Below are positions 1 through 8,594 of a stretch of 64,000 bases of DNA, in pieces. This DNA comes from Maribacter sp. HTCC2170 (lineage in GTDB: Bacteria > Bacteroidota > Bacteroidia > Flavobacteriales > Flavobacteriaceae). Where the stretch lies: NCBI RefSeq assembly GCF_000153165.2, contig NC_014472.1, positions 555,501-619,500 on the forward strand, read 5' to 3'. The notes beneath the pieces are model-generated. The model saw only the letters and a list, made by a program, of their open reading frames with translations. It had not been told where the DNA came from and made no database searches. The stretch's first letter is position 1. Each line of letters opens with the position of its first letter. The position numbers and the translations under genes are program-made.

Positions 1-2069
1 CAATACGCATAAGCTTTCTTATGGCTATCTGTCATCTTGTTTGCCTTCTTACGCTCTTCCACCATGGCATCAGTCTTACTTTTCAAAATATCCAAATGCT
101 CAGAAATCTCTTGAATAATCACCAATTGACTATTGGCATAATCTTTATAAGAGGCTCCGAAAACGTCTTTTAAACCCATAACATTATCAATCAATCTATT
201 TTGGTATTCAATAACCGACGGAATGATATAACTGTAAATAAGTTCATTAAAGACTCTCCCCTCAATTTGCACATGAAGAATATAAGCTTCCAGTTCAACT
301 TCTTGACGTGCCTTTATCTCGACCCCACTCATCACTTTCATTGATTCAAAAAGAGCCAAACTCTCTTTCGAAGTCAATACTTGTAGAGCATCAGGTGTAT
401 TTTTATTGTTACTTAGTTTTCGTTTCTTGGCCTCTTTTTCCCATTCCGAACTATACCCATCCCCATCAAAACGTATCCTCTTTGATGTTTTAATATATTC
501 TCTCAAAACATTAAAAATAGCCTCGTCTTTTTTGAGGTTCTTTTTATCTACCAATATATCGACCTCTTTTTTAAAGTCTATTAGCTGTTTTGCCACTATA
601 GTGTTCAAAACGGTCATTGGTTTGGCGCAATTGGTTTTGGAGCCAACTCCACGCATCTCAAACTTATTTCCTGTAAAAGCGAATGGTGAAGTTCTATTTC
701 GATCCGTGTTATCGAGCATTATCTCAGGAATCTTGCCCACCACGTTCAATTTAAGCTCTGTTTTTTCTTCAGGAGATAATTTACCCTTTGAGACACCTTC
801 CAACTCGTCAAGGACCCCGTTTAATTGTTTTCCTATAAAAATCGAAAGTATGGCAGGTGGAGCTTCATTTGTACCCAATCTATGATCATTACTTGCAGAT
901 GCAATTGATGAACGTAACAATTCTTCATATTCGTCAACAGCCTTTATCGTATTCACGAAGAAGGTAAGAAACTGAAGGTTCTTCATAGGAGTAGAACCCG
1001 GACTCAAAAGATTAACCCCGGTGTCAGTTGCCAAAGACCAATTATTATGCTTACCAGATCCGTTGATTCCTGCGAATGGCTTTTCATGAAAAAGTACCTT
1101 TAAACTGTGTTTTTCAGCAACTTTTTCCATTACATCCATCAAGAGTAAATTATGATCTACGGCCAAATTCGCTTCTTCAAAAACCGGAGCCAGCTCAAAT
1201 TGATTAGGAGCTACCTCATTATGTCTTGTCTTTACAGGTATACCCAATTTGGTGCATTCAACTTCAAGTTCTTTCATAAAACTCAGTACCCTACTCGGTA
1301 TTACCCCAAAATAATGATCATCTAACTGTTGTCCTTTTGCTGCGGTTTGCCCAATCAAGGTGCGCCCTGTCATCACAATATCTGGCCTCGATTGTGCTAG
1401 AGACTTATCAATCAAGAAATATTCTTGCTCCCATCCTAAAGTTGCATTTACCTTGGACACATTTTTATCAAAGTATTTCGCCACCGCGGTCGCTGCTTGA
1501 TCCACTGAATGCAACGCCCTTAACAGAGGTGCTTTATTGTCCAACGCCTCACCTGTATACGCAACAAAGATTGTGGGAATACACAAGGTAGTTCCATATA
1601 TAAATGCAGGGGACGTAGGATCCCAGGCAGTATACCCCCTTGCTTCAAACGTATTGCGAATGCCACCGTGTGGAAAACTAGAGGCATCTGGCTCCTGTTG
1701 CACCAACTGCCCTCCTCCAAAGGTTTCTAAAGCCCTCCCATCTGGTAAGAGGTCAAAAAATGCATCATGTTTTTCGGCTGTAGAACCCGTTAATGGCTGA
1801 AACCAATGTGTATAATGTGTGGCCCCATTATTTATTGCCCAACCCTTGATTGCCTCTGCAACTTGGTCAGCTATCTTGCGATCTATTTTTGAACCAGAAA
1901 CAATGGCACTTTTTACACTTGCCAAAGCATCTTTGGTCAAATGTTGAAGCATTTTGTCCTCATTGAAGACGTTGGAAGCAAATTGTTCGGAACGCCTCCC
2001 TTTCTCCTCTACATATTTACGAGACCTTTTTTGGCTATCAAGAATCGCCTTAAACCTTAATTTGGACAT
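1..2069 (-). CDS. glnN: Glutamine synthetase type III (GlnN), partial at window edge
   Basis: Ammonia assimilation: ATP-dependent conversion of glutamate to glutamine in the cytoplasm. Reading the minus strand from ATG at 2069 gives 689 uninterrupted codons running off the window start; GSIII proteins are about 725-730 residues, so only the last few dozen are missing. Diagnostic stretches are GGxxQLVQQEPDASSFPHGG near residues 120-140, NATLGWEQEYFLID, KTRHNEVAPNQFELAP, AGINGSGKHNNWS, and DNTDRNRTSPFAFTGNKFEMRGVGS, which carry the metal- and glutamate-binding residues of the family. It is divergent from the type II glutamine synthetase at 2282 and shares a 212-bp control region with it. The family assignment is close to certain; the C-terminus cannot be seen. 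Confidence 0.95.
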   Translation of the reverse strand, partial: MSKLRFKAILDSQKRSRKYVEEKGRRSEQFASNVFNEDKMLQHLTKDALASVKSAIVSGSKIDRKIADQVAEAIKGWAINNGATHYTHWFQPLTGSTAEKHDAFFDLLPDGRALETFGGGQLVQQEPDASSFPHGGIRNTFEARGYTAWDPTSPAFIYGTTLCIPTIFVAYTGEALDNKAPLLRALHSVDQAATAVAKYFDKNVSKVNATLGWEQEYFLIDKSLAQSRPDIVMTGRTLIGQTAAKGQQLDDHYFGVIPSRVLSFMKELEVECTKLGIPVKTRHNEVAPNQFELAPVFEEANLAVDHNLLLMDVMEKVAEKHSLKVLFHEKPFAGINGSGKHNNWSLATDTGVNLLSPGSTPMKNLQFLTFFVNTIKAVDEYEELLRSSIASASNDHRLGTNEAPPAILSIFIGKQLNGVLDELEGVSKGKLSPEEKTELKLNVVGKIPEIMLDNTDRNRTSPFAFTGNKFEMRGVGSKTNCAKPMTVLNTIVAKQLIDFKKEVDILVDKKNLKKDEAIFNVLREYIKTSKRIRFDGDGYSSEWEKEAKKRKLSNNKNTPDALQVLTSKESLALFESMKVMSGVEIKARQEVELEAYILHVQIEGRVFNELIYSYIIPSVIEYQNRLIDNVMGLKDVFGASYKDYANSQLVIIQEISEHLDILKSKTDAMVEERKKANKMTDSHKKAYAY

Positions 2070-2088
2070 AATCTATATTCAGTTTTGG

Positions 2089-2096
2089 CAAAAATA
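2089..2096 (-). promoter_or_regulatory. Candidate -7 box for glnN
   Basis: The minus strand reads TATTTTTG here, an exact match to the Bacteroidota TAnnTTTG -7 consensus, about 20 bp before the glnN start. No good TTTG -33 element is seen at 19-20 bp, so the call rests on the -7 box only. Confidence 0.35.
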
Positions 2097-2162
2097 ATAA
2101 TTAACGATTTAATAATATATGATACCAAAAAATAAATTTTAAGTAAAATACCCCTCAAAATA

Positions 2163-2207
2163 AGGGGGTGTTGAGAATTATCAACTAGATGTTGATAAAT
2201 ACCCCCT
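2163..2207. promoter_or_regulatory. Nested palindrome in the glnN/GSII control region
   Basis: Two perfect inverted repeats are nested. The outer arms are AGGGGGT (2163-2169) and ACCCCCT (2201-2207); the inner arms are TTATCAAC (2178-2185) and GTTGATAA (2191-2198) around a 5-nt loop. The structure ends about 30 bp upstream of the candidate -7 box of the GSII gene at 2237, where an activator or repressor of a nitrogen-regulated promoter could bind. It is too far from any T-run to be a terminator. No regulator is identified. Confidence 0.6.
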
Positions 2208-2236
2208 AAAAAATTATATATATTTCACAAAAAACA

Positions 2237-2244
2237 TATTTTTG
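2237..2244 (+). promoter_or_regulatory. Candidate -7 box for the GSII gene
   Basis: TATTTTTG matches the Bacteroidota TAnnTTTG -7 consensus exactly and lies 37 bp before the ATG at 2282. The -33 region (about 2214-2217) is TTAT and therefore weak, which would suit an activated promoter beside the palindrome at 2163-2207. Confidence 0.45.
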
Positions 2245-2281
2245 CTTGTCTTTAAATTTATAACAATAACATTCAATAATT

Positions 2282-3292
2282 ATGAGCAAATCAAAATTAG
2301 AATATATCTGGCTAGATGGTCATGAACCAACTCAAAACATGAGAAGTAAAACTAAAGTCGAAAATGATTTTAGTGGAAAACTAGAAGACTGTCCAATTTG
2401 GTCTTTTGATGGCTCATCAACTGAACAAGCTTCAGGAGGAGCTTCTGATTGTTTATTAAAACCTGTAGCCATTTACCCAGATCCAGTAAGAAAAAATGGA
2501 TACTTGATTATGGCAGAAGTTTTAAGTGCTGATGGAACTCCACACGCTTCAAATGGAAGAGCTAGCATTGATGATGATGATGATGATTTTTGGTTTGGGT
2601 TTGAACAAGAGTACTTCTTGATGGATACTAAAACAGATTTACCGTTAGGATTTCCACGTGGAGGTTTCCCTGGACCACAAGGTAAATACTATTGTTCTGT
2701 AGGTGGTAGATACACCTGGGGAAGAGATATAGTTGAAGAGCATTCTGATTTATGTATTGCAGCTGGATTAAACTTTGAAGGCATAAACCAAGAAGTTGCC
2801 CCTGGCCAGTGGGAATTCCAGTTATTCGCTAAAGGTGCCAAGAAAGCAGGTGACGAAATTTGGATAGCCCGTTATCTTTTGGATAGATTGACTGAACATC
2901 ATGGTTATTATATTGAATACCATCCTAAACCGGTAAAAGGTGATTGGAATGGTTCGGGTATGCATGCAAACTTCTCTAATACAACGTTAAGAACTTGTGG
3001 CTCTAAAGAGACCTATGAAAAAATATGTGAGGCATTTAGACCCGTTACTTCGGAACATATAGATGTATATGGAGAATTTAATGATGAGCGTTTGACAGGA
3101 TTACACGAAACCGCTCATGTATCTGATTTCTCTTACGGTGTTTCTGATAGAGGAGCATCAATTAGAATTCCTATCATTACTGTAGAAAATGGATGGAAAG
3201 GATGGTTGGAAGATAGAAGACCAGCTTCAAATGGTGATCCTTACAAGATTGCTGGCAGAATCATCAAGACTGTAAAATCTGCTAAAATCTAA
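2282..3292 (+). CDS. Glutamine synthetase type II (eukaryote-like GS, beta-Grasp and catalytic domain)
   Basis: A 336-residue cytoplasmic glutamine synthetase, the usual length for GSII (about 330-370) and shorter than GSI. Family marks are WSFDGSSTEQA near residue 40, FGFEQEYFLMD near 105 (glutamates of the metal site), NQEVAPGQWEFQ near 165, GDWNGSGMHANFS near 220 (the glycine-rich ATP/glutamate loop) and the C-terminal ENGWKGWLEDRRPASNGDPY arginine motif. An unusual run of six aspartates follows the SNGRASI segment near residues 97-102. It is divergent from glnN; having GSII and GSIII together is common in Flavobacteriaceae. A strong hairpin follows the stop. Confidence 0.95.
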   Translation: MSKSKLEYIWLDGHEPTQNMRSKTKVENDFSGKLEDCPIWSFDGSSTEQASGGASDCLLKPVAIYPDPVRKNGYLIMAEVLSADGTPHASNGRASIDDDDDDFWFGFEQEYFLMDTKTDLPLGFPRGGFPGPQGKYYCSVGGRYTWGRDIVEEHSDLCIAAGLNFEGINQEVAPGQWEFQLFAKGAKKAGDEIWIARYLLDRLTEHHGYYIEYHPKPVKGDWNGSGMHANFSNTTLRTCGSKETYEKICEAFRPVTSEHIDVYGEFNDERLTGLHETAHVSDFSYGVSDRGASIRIPIITVENGWKGWLEDRRPASNGDPYKIAGRIIKTVKSAKI

Positions 3293-3330
3293 TGCGATAT
3301 AGTTTGATTAATTGTTTATAAAAAAGAAGG

Positions 3331-3357
3331 CCCTGACTTAATTGTCAGGGTTTTTTT
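3331..3357 (+). terminator. Bidirectional rho-independent terminator
   Basis: The stem CCCTGAC/GTCAGGG with a TTAATT loop is followed by seven T on the plus strand. On the minus strand the same stem is followed by a T-rich stretch (complement of 3321-3329), so it can also serve the convergent gene ending at 3356. Its T-run overlaps the stop codon of that gene. Confidence 0.85.
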
Positions 3358-4966
3358 ATTCCTCGATATTGGGTAGTGGAGTATTCATCCAATAATCCGA
3401 AAAATTAGCACGTCTTGAGATTGGTTGATTCTCAAAAATCGGCAAATTCTTGTTCATATAAAAATCATCAACCGGAATAGCCTCTGGTTTAGATTTAATT
3501 CGTTGAACAAAAAATTCTCGATATTGTTTTACCCGTTTATATGTTGGTTCATTAATTTGATTATTATTAATATCACGTAGATTCTTGACCTCAATATTGA
3601 AATTACCTCCATCTACAATATCTTTTCTGTCAGCTTTGGCAATTTCCTCAAATAATGTAGCCGAAATTTTAGGGTCGGGGTATAAAAGTATCTCGTCTTC
3701 AATATGCACTATTCTGCCAATCTTGATTTTCTTTCCCATAAATTTCAACTTATAATTGTTCTTTCTAAGAGCATCATTTTTGTTGGCTTTATTGTTCATG
3801 GAAATCACAAAATACCTCTTATTTATACTGTAGTGGGCCTTAGTCACTTTGAACCTTGGTGGTTCTTTAACGTTAAAGGTGTTATTCATAGAGTAGTAAT
3901 TTGGATACATCAAGCCATCAATTGGTGTATACCCAACTATTATTTCAAAAAGCAATTTTTTACCTCTTCTGGTTTTAGTCCGTCTTTCTTTTCTTGATTT
4001 ACCTTTTTGATAACTAAACATAGCGTATTCAAATCTATAAATGGAAAAATCTTCTTGCGAAACAAATAGATTACCTTTAATAGTAACATCACCTTTGTTT
4101 TTTTTGAAGGTGATTTTATATAGCTGTTCATTATTTAGTATTATTTCGCCCTCATTTTTAAAATAATGATTCTTAATAAAATCTGTTTTAAAAACATTCA
4201 CATAATCATAGGCATTTATTTCATTATTTCTTAAGGCATCGTGAATACGTAATATCGTGAATTCATTACCTCCGTAATTGTCCAAATGCAACCCTGGGAT
4301 TGTTTTTCCCCTATTGAGGTAATCATATGGTTTTTCAGCAATAGAATCAATTGGAAAGTCTAGGTTCCTTTTATGTTCGAAGACCCTAACCATTGTAGTT
4401 TCATAATCCGAAGCATTGAAACCTTGGTCCCATACCTCCAATAAAGCTTCATTAAGGTTGCTATAATTATTTTCATTTATTTGAAAATCACGATAATAAC
4501 CTATAGCAGTAAAGGGCGATATTGGATAATTAATAGAAATATTTTTTATAGCCCTTTCAACAATTTGATATGCTGATAATCTTTCCTTTTTATTTGTTTT
4601 TTTCTTGGCACGTATTATACCTTCTACAACTACCTCATCCAAAAGCTCTATAGCCGGGTCCAGTCGAATAATATTCGTTTTATTAGCCGCTAGTTCTGAC
4701 AGAAAAATATCCTTTGTGACATAACCTAATGACGAAATTTCCAAAATGCTTCCAAACTCCTTGAATTTTTCAGGTATCCTGAAACTTCCATCCAAATTTG
4801 AAATAACACCAATTGCCTTATCCTTAACCCGAATGGTAGCGAAGACTACAGGATCGCCATTTCCTTTATCCAAAAGTTGGCCAGTAATAAAATCATCCTG
4901 TGAAAAAACAATGCTTGTTGAAAAAAGACAAACGAGGAAATAAAATTTAAGCGAATTGGCAAGCAT
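3356..4966 (-). CDS. Carboxypeptidase-regulatory-like domain protein, exported
   Basis: A 536-residue secreted or outer-membrane-associated protein of unknown exact role. From ATG at 4966 it has a signal peptide (hydrophobic run FYFLVCLFSTSIVFSQ), then a CarboxypepD_reg-like beta-sandwich (about residues 25-110: TGQLLDKGNGDPVVFATIRV, NLDGSFRIP, SSLGYV) as found at the front of TonB-dependent receptors. A long family-specific region follows, rich in lysine and asparagine and without recognisable enzyme motifs. The longer frame opening at 5041 is rejected because it would overlap the antiporter gene by 64 bp and would bury the signal peptide. It lies 11 bp downstream of the antiporter and is probably cotranscribed. 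Confidence 0.75.
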   Translation of the reverse strand: MLANSLKFYFLVCLFSTSIVFSQDDFITGQLLDKGNGDPVVFATIRVKDKAIGVISNLDGSFRIPEKFKEFGSILEISSLGYVTKDIFLSELAANKTNIIRLDPAIELLDEVVVEGIIRAKKKTNKKERLSAYQIVERAIKNISINYPISPFTAIGYYRDFQINENNYSNLNEALLEVWDQGFNASDYETTMVRVFEHKRNLDFPIDSIAEKPYDYLNRGKTIPGLHLDNYGGNEFTILRIHDALRNNEINAYDYVNVFKTDFIKNHYFKNEGEIILNNEQLYKITFKKNKGDVTIKGNLFVSQEDFSIYRFEYAMFSYQKGKSRKERRTKTRRGKKLLFEIIVGYTPIDGLMYPNYYSMNNTFNVKEPPRFKVTKAHYSINKRYFVISMNNKANKNDALRKNNYKLKFMGKKIKIGRIVHIEDEILLYPDPKISATLFEEIAKADRKDIVDGGNFNIEVKNLRDINNNQINEPTYKRVKQYREFFVQRIKSKPEAIPVDDFYMNKNLPIFENQPISRRANFSDYWMNTPLPNIEE

Positions 4967-4977
4967 AATTTGCTTTT

Positions 4978-5916
4978 TTAGGTAATGGTAAAGTAAAGAA
5001 AGGTCAAATAAAATACCACAAGAACTATACCATCTCGCCATCCTAAACGAAGACCTTTTGGAAAAAATACAAGAGGGAAAATTAGAAAAGAAATGCCCAA
5101 CATCCAGTAAATATCATTATTCAACAAGCCCTCATCCATAACATGAATCGGAGTGATGATCGAAGTAATACCAAGAACCGCCATTAAATTAAAGACATTA
5201 GAACCTATTAAATTTCCAAGTGAAATAGCCTTCTCCTTTTTAATTATAGCAATGATCGATGCAGCCAGCTCTGGAATACTTGTCCCTACAGAAACAATCG
5301 TAATACCTATAATTCTTTCGCTTACCCCAAAATTATTGGCAAGACCAACAGCACCATCAACAAGAAGTTCAGAGCCACCCCAAAGTGCAACACCCCCAAG
5401 ACCCAAAAATAAAACCGCTTTATATAGTGGTAATGGAATATCATCTTCATGAGCCTCTTCCACAACAGCGGTCTTCTGAAACCTTAATAGATAAATAAGA
5501 AAAAGAAAGAGACCAACTACCATAATCACCCCTTCATACCGCACTATCTTTTTATCGAAAAAAATGAATACAAAAAATATCACTGATGCCAACATCATCA
5601 TTGGCCAATCTGTGGTATAAAAACTTCTACGAACATCAATACTACCCATTAGCAATATCACAGCCAAGACCAATCCCAAATTTGCAATATTGGATCCTAC
5701 TACGTTACCAAGGGCTAAATCAGGAAAACCGTCTACTGCAGCATTAATGCTCACAATCAGCTCTGGAGCCGAAGTTGCAAATGACACGATGGTCATCCCA
5801 ATTACAATTTTAGGAATATTCAGTCTTAATGATAAAGCTACCGCAGATTTCAAGAGCCAATTGCCTCCTGCAATCAAAAAAGTAAGACCCAGGGCAATAA
5901 AAAGAATGTTTTGCAT
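4978..5916 (-). CDS. Calcium/sodium antiporter (CaCA family, YrbG-like)
   Basis: Inner-membrane cation exchanger of 312 residues, typical for bacterial YrbG/CaCA proteins. Two inverted halves are visible, each with the alpha-repeat signature: SFATSAPELIVSINA followed by GNVVGSNIANLGLV in the first half, and SVGTSIPELAASIIA followed by GNLIGSNVFNLMAV in the second. The acidic E in each PEL and the N in each GSN motif form the ion site in this family. About ten membrane segments are evident. The start at 5916 has a TAnnTTTG-type box on the minus strand at 5931-5938. It faces the BlaI gene across a 157-bp control region holding two palindromes. Confidence 0.93.
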   Translation of the reverse strand: MQNILFIALGLTFLIAGGNWLLKSAVALSLRLNIPKIVIGMTIVSFATSAPELIVSINAAVDGFPDLALGNVVGSNIANLGLVLAVILLMGSIDVRRSFYTTDWPMMMLASVIFFVFIFFDKKIVRYEGVIMVVGLFLFLIYLLRFQKTAVVEEAHEDDIPLPLYKAVLFLGLGGVALWGGSELLVDGAVGLANNFGVSERIIGITIVSVGTSIPELAASIIAIIKKEKAISLGNLIGSNVFNLMAVLGITSIITPIHVMDEGLLNNDIYWMLGISFLIFPLVFFPKGLRLGWRDGIVLVVFYLTFLYFTIT

Positions 5917-5990
5917 TGATTCAATTTTAACAAATATATGTCAAGATTTCTGTTTTCAGAATCAAACAAGAACATATAAATCCAACATAA

Positions 5991-6028
5991 TAACTATTTT
6001 TATAGTTAAATAACTATTAAAATAGTTG
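5991..6028. promoter_or_regulatory. Two tandem palindromic operators, likely BlaI sites
   Basis: TAACTAT-N4-ATAGTTA at 5991-6008 and TAACTAT-N4-ATAGTTG at 6011-6028 are two 18-bp palindromes with centres 20 bp apart, about two helical turns. The second overlaps the -33 element of the blaI promoter. BlaI/MecI-type repressors are known to bind short palindromes in their own promoter region and to pair on adjacent sites, so autoregulation is the natural reading; binding is inferred. Confidence 0.7.
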
Positions 6029-6056
6029 TATAAGATTATTATTCACTTTAAGTTTG
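6026..6056 (+). promoter_or_regulatory. Promoter of the BlaI-M56 operon
   Basis: A TTG (6026-6028) stands 20 bp before TAAGTTTG (6049-6056), an exact TAnnTTTG -7 box. The ATG of the repressor follows 17 bp later. The -33 element lies inside the downstream palindrome, as expected for repression. Confidence 0.65.
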
Positions 6057-6073
6057 GATAAACAATTATAGAA

Positions 6074-6436
6074 TTGATGCAGAAACTAACAAATAAAGAG
6101 GAGGAAATCATGATAATACTTTGGCGTTTAAAGAAGGCCTTTGTTAAAGAAATCATGGCAGAAATCGTTGGGGACAAACCTCATTACAATACCTTATCAA
6201 CAATGGTTCGCAACCTTGAAGAAAAACAATTTGTGGGCTACGAAGCCTTTGGTAAAACGCATAGGTATTTTCCAATAATCTCTCGAGAGGATTATCGCAA
6301 ACGTTTTGTAAACTCAAAAATGGTGGAATATTTTGACAACTCTTACAAAAGTATGATCTCGTTCTTTGCCAAGGAAGAAAAAATATCAGTTGAAGAATTA
6401 AAGGAAATAATCAACCTTATAGAAAAGAAAAAATAA
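6074..6436 (+). CDS. BlaI/MecI/CopY-family transcriptional repressor
   Basis: A 120-residue winged-helix DNA-binding protein. Its N-terminus (LTNKEEEIMIILWRLKKAFV) and the recognition region HYNTLSTMVRNLEEKQFVGYE near residues 36-56 match BlaI-like repressors, and a C-terminal dimerisation segment with SFFAKEEKISVEELKEII follows. It overlaps the M56 peptidase gene by one base (TAATG), the standard repressor-sensor operon. In the family, the sensor's activation leads to loss of the repressor from its operators. Probable targets are its own operon and perhaps the divergent antiporter. No beta-lactamase gene is adjacent. Confidence 0.92.
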   Translation: MMQKLTNKEEEIMIILWRLKKAFVKEIMAEIVGDKPHYNTLSTMVRNLEEKQFVGYEAFGKTHRYFPIISREDYRKRFVNSKMVEYFDNSYKSMISFFAKEEKISVEELKEIINLIEKKK

Positions 6437-8148
6437 TGGAAGCACTTTTTATCTATCTATTAAAAGCCTCTGGCATTCTAACTATCTTTTATTTGGCCTA
6501 TCAAGTATTTTTAAAAAGAGAAACATTTTTCTCGGTAAATAGACACTTCCTGATATTGGGCATACTAACGGCGTTATTACTTCCTTTCATAACCATTACG
6601 AATTATGTTGAAATCAGTTCTGTACCAATGGTTTTTTCTGAAAATGTAGCATCAAATACTCCAATCAATGCGGTAGAACAATTCAATTGGGTCAGTTTAT
6701 TATTTGGGATCTACATAGCCGGTCTACTCATTTTCACAACAAGATTGTTTATCCAGATTGGATCACTGATAAAACTTATTAAAAAGAACAAAATAGCCAA
6801 ACAAGGAAAGTTCTATTATGTGGAAACAAATAAAAACATTGCCCCTTTTTCCTTTTTCAACCATATATTCTATAATCCATCACTTTATTCCAATAGTGAA
6901 TTGTCTTCAATTTTAAAGCATGAAAAAGCACATAGTTCCCAATGGCATTCTATTGATGTTCTTTTATCGCATCTAATAACAATATTTACTTGGATCAATC
7001 CTTTTAGTTGGTTGTACCAAGCCAACATTAAACAAAACCTAGAGTTTTTGGCAGATGATAGTGCCACCAAAGAAGTGCCATCAATAAAAAAATATCAATA
7101 CACCTTACTTAAAGTGTCGGGGAATCAATTCTATACTCCCATCGTCAATAATTTTTATAATTCATTAATCAAAAAGCGAATAGTTATGCTAAACAAATCA
7201 AAATCAAACAAAAGAAACATTTTTAAAGTTGCCTTAATATTACCTGCTTTGGCTGTCTTTCTTCTAAGTTTCAATACCAAGAACGTTTATATTCCAATGG
7301 ATCCAGCGATAGGCGCCCAAACAAATAATGAATATGCTACCGGACTCATTAAAATAATAATAGACAAAAAAACCACGGATAAGGAGTTGAGTAAGATTAA
7401 GAAAGATCTAGCAAAAAAAGGAGTGGACTTTTCATATACGGTAGTTCATAACTCCAAAAACGAAATAACCGATATCTCAGTGGATTTTGCAACTACTGCG
7501 AAGGATGGCAAAAAAATGAAAAGTTCTTCAAGCTTCAGCAACGGAGATGACGGGATTGACCCCATACACATAGCCTATGATGAGGATACCAATACAATCT
7601 CAATGGGTAGCAAAGCAGGTGTACATGCCGACATACATGAGGATGAAGAAATTCACGTTGATGTTCATGCAGATTCAGATAAGACGATTTGGGTTCATGC
7701 CGATAGTGATGGTGAAGGCCACAAGACCATCGAAATAATTGATGAAAATGGTGAAGAAACCATAAAAATCAACGGAAAAGAGGTAAGTCGAAAAGAATAT
7801 GATAAGCTGAAGACAGAAGATGGTCTACACGAAAAACATTTCAAAATTAGAAAATCACATGGCGATGAGGACAAAAATGTATTCATCATGACCGACTCGG
7901 ACCATGATGGTGATATGGATATTAAAGTGATTTCAAAAAAGAAAGATGGATTTTTCTTTGTGAATAGTGATGGAGATAAAAAACCATTGTATATAATTGA
8001 TGGTAAGGAATCAAAAGAAAAAGACATGAAGTTCTTAAATCCCTCGGAAATTGAATCAATAAATGTTTTAAAAGGTGAAAGTGCAAAAACCTTATATGGG
8101 AAAAAAGGGAAAAACGGGGTCATTCAAATTAAGACCAAAAAAGAATAA
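6436..8148 (+). CDS. M56 (BlaR1-type) membrane metallopeptidase with TonB-plug-like C-terminus
   Basis: A 570-residue inner-membrane sensor peptidase. Membrane helices lie near residues 5-25, 38-58, 88-108 and 262-280. The zinc motif is HEKAH at residues 162-166 (HExxH form) with a downstream LEFLADDSA glutamate, both typical of M56. Instead of a penicillin-binding sensor domain, the outer part (about 290-570) has a His/Asp-rich stretch (HADIHEDEEIHVDVHAD near 396-412, then HADSDGEGH) and a final segment PLYIIDGKE...ESINVLKGESAKTLYG...NGVIQIKTK resembling a TonB-receptor plug domain. That architecture recurs in Bacteroidota. The ligand is unknown. Confidence 0.88.
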   Translation: MEALFIYLLKASGILTIFYLAYQVFLKRETFFSVNRHFLILGILTALLLPFITITNYVEISSVPMVFSENVASNTPINAVEQFNWVSLLFGIYIAGLLIFTTRLFIQIGSLIKLIKKNKIAKQGKFYYVETNKNIAPFSFFNHIFYNPSLYSNSELSSILKHEKAHSSQWHSIDVLLSHLITIFTWINPFSWLYQANIKQNLEFLADDSATKEVPSIKKYQYTLLKVSGNQFYTPIVNNFYNSLIKKRIVMLNKSKSNKRNIFKVALILPALAVFLLSFNTKNVYIPMDPAIGAQTNNEYATGLIKIIIDKKTTDKELSKIKKDLAKKGVDFSYTVVHNSKNEITDISVDFATTAKDGKKMKSSSSFSNGDDGIDPIHIAYDEDTNTISMGSKAGVHADIHEDEEIHVDVHADSDKTIWVHADSDGEGHKTIEIIDENGEETIKINGKEVSRKEYDKLKTEDGLHEKHFKIRKSHGDEDKNVFIMTDSDHDGDMDIKVISKKKDGFFFVNSDGDKKPLYIIDGKESKEKDMKFLNPSEIESINVLKGESAKTLYGKKGKNGVIQIKTKKE

Positions 8149-8182
8149 CGAGATAAAGAACTAAATCAAACTTCAAAAAAAA

Positions 8183-8210
8183 GCCGACTCAAAAATGAGT
8201 CGGCTTTTTT
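8183..8210 (+). terminator. Rho-independent terminator after the BlaI-M56 operon
   Basis: The perfect stem GCCGACTC/GAGTCGGC with an AAAAAT loop is followed by six T and preceded by a run of A, so the helix can be extended by A-T pairs. Confidence 0.9.
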
Positions 8211-8594
8211 AGTTCCATTAAATGAGAAATCAAAAAATACGCTTTTAGACAATGAAAAGCCCCTTGCTTCGCGAAAAAACCTCAAAAACACCCCTACAAT
8301 TGTTAACATTAATAACAATATATTGTATTTACAATTTCATTTTATAACCATATAGTAGAGTCATGTTAAAATATTATAACATTTCTGATTATTACACTTA
8401 CAATAGTGTATTCAGTTGTATCGAATTCATTCTTTTTTCTTGGAAGTAAATGTTTTATTTATATATCTTATTTGGATAATCGATTATAAATATTAATTGT
8501 TAATTGTCAAAACCTTACATATGATAACCATAATCAAATATATTGTTTCAATATTAATATTCATTTTATTGTCTAACCTCTAAAACCTAAAACT
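8211..8594. other. AT-rich intergenic stretch with a possible micro-ORF
   Basis: No standard gene is seen between the terminator and the SPFH gene. An ATG at 8521 opens a 20-codon hydrophobic reading frame ending at 8583 (rich in I and L), just before the SPFH start. It could be a leader or a membrane micropeptide, but chance is as likely in DNA this AT-rich. No clear TAnnTTTG promoter was found. Confidence 0.4.

Noticed and set aside
308-1800. Several open frames of 60-159 codons on both strands
   Set aside because: They lie antisense to or out of frame with glnN, whose 689-codon frame is continuous and fully family-like.
8521-8583. 20-codon hydrophobic ORF before the SPFH gene
   Set aside because: In DNA this AT-rich such frames arise by chance; recorded only as part of the intergenic description.
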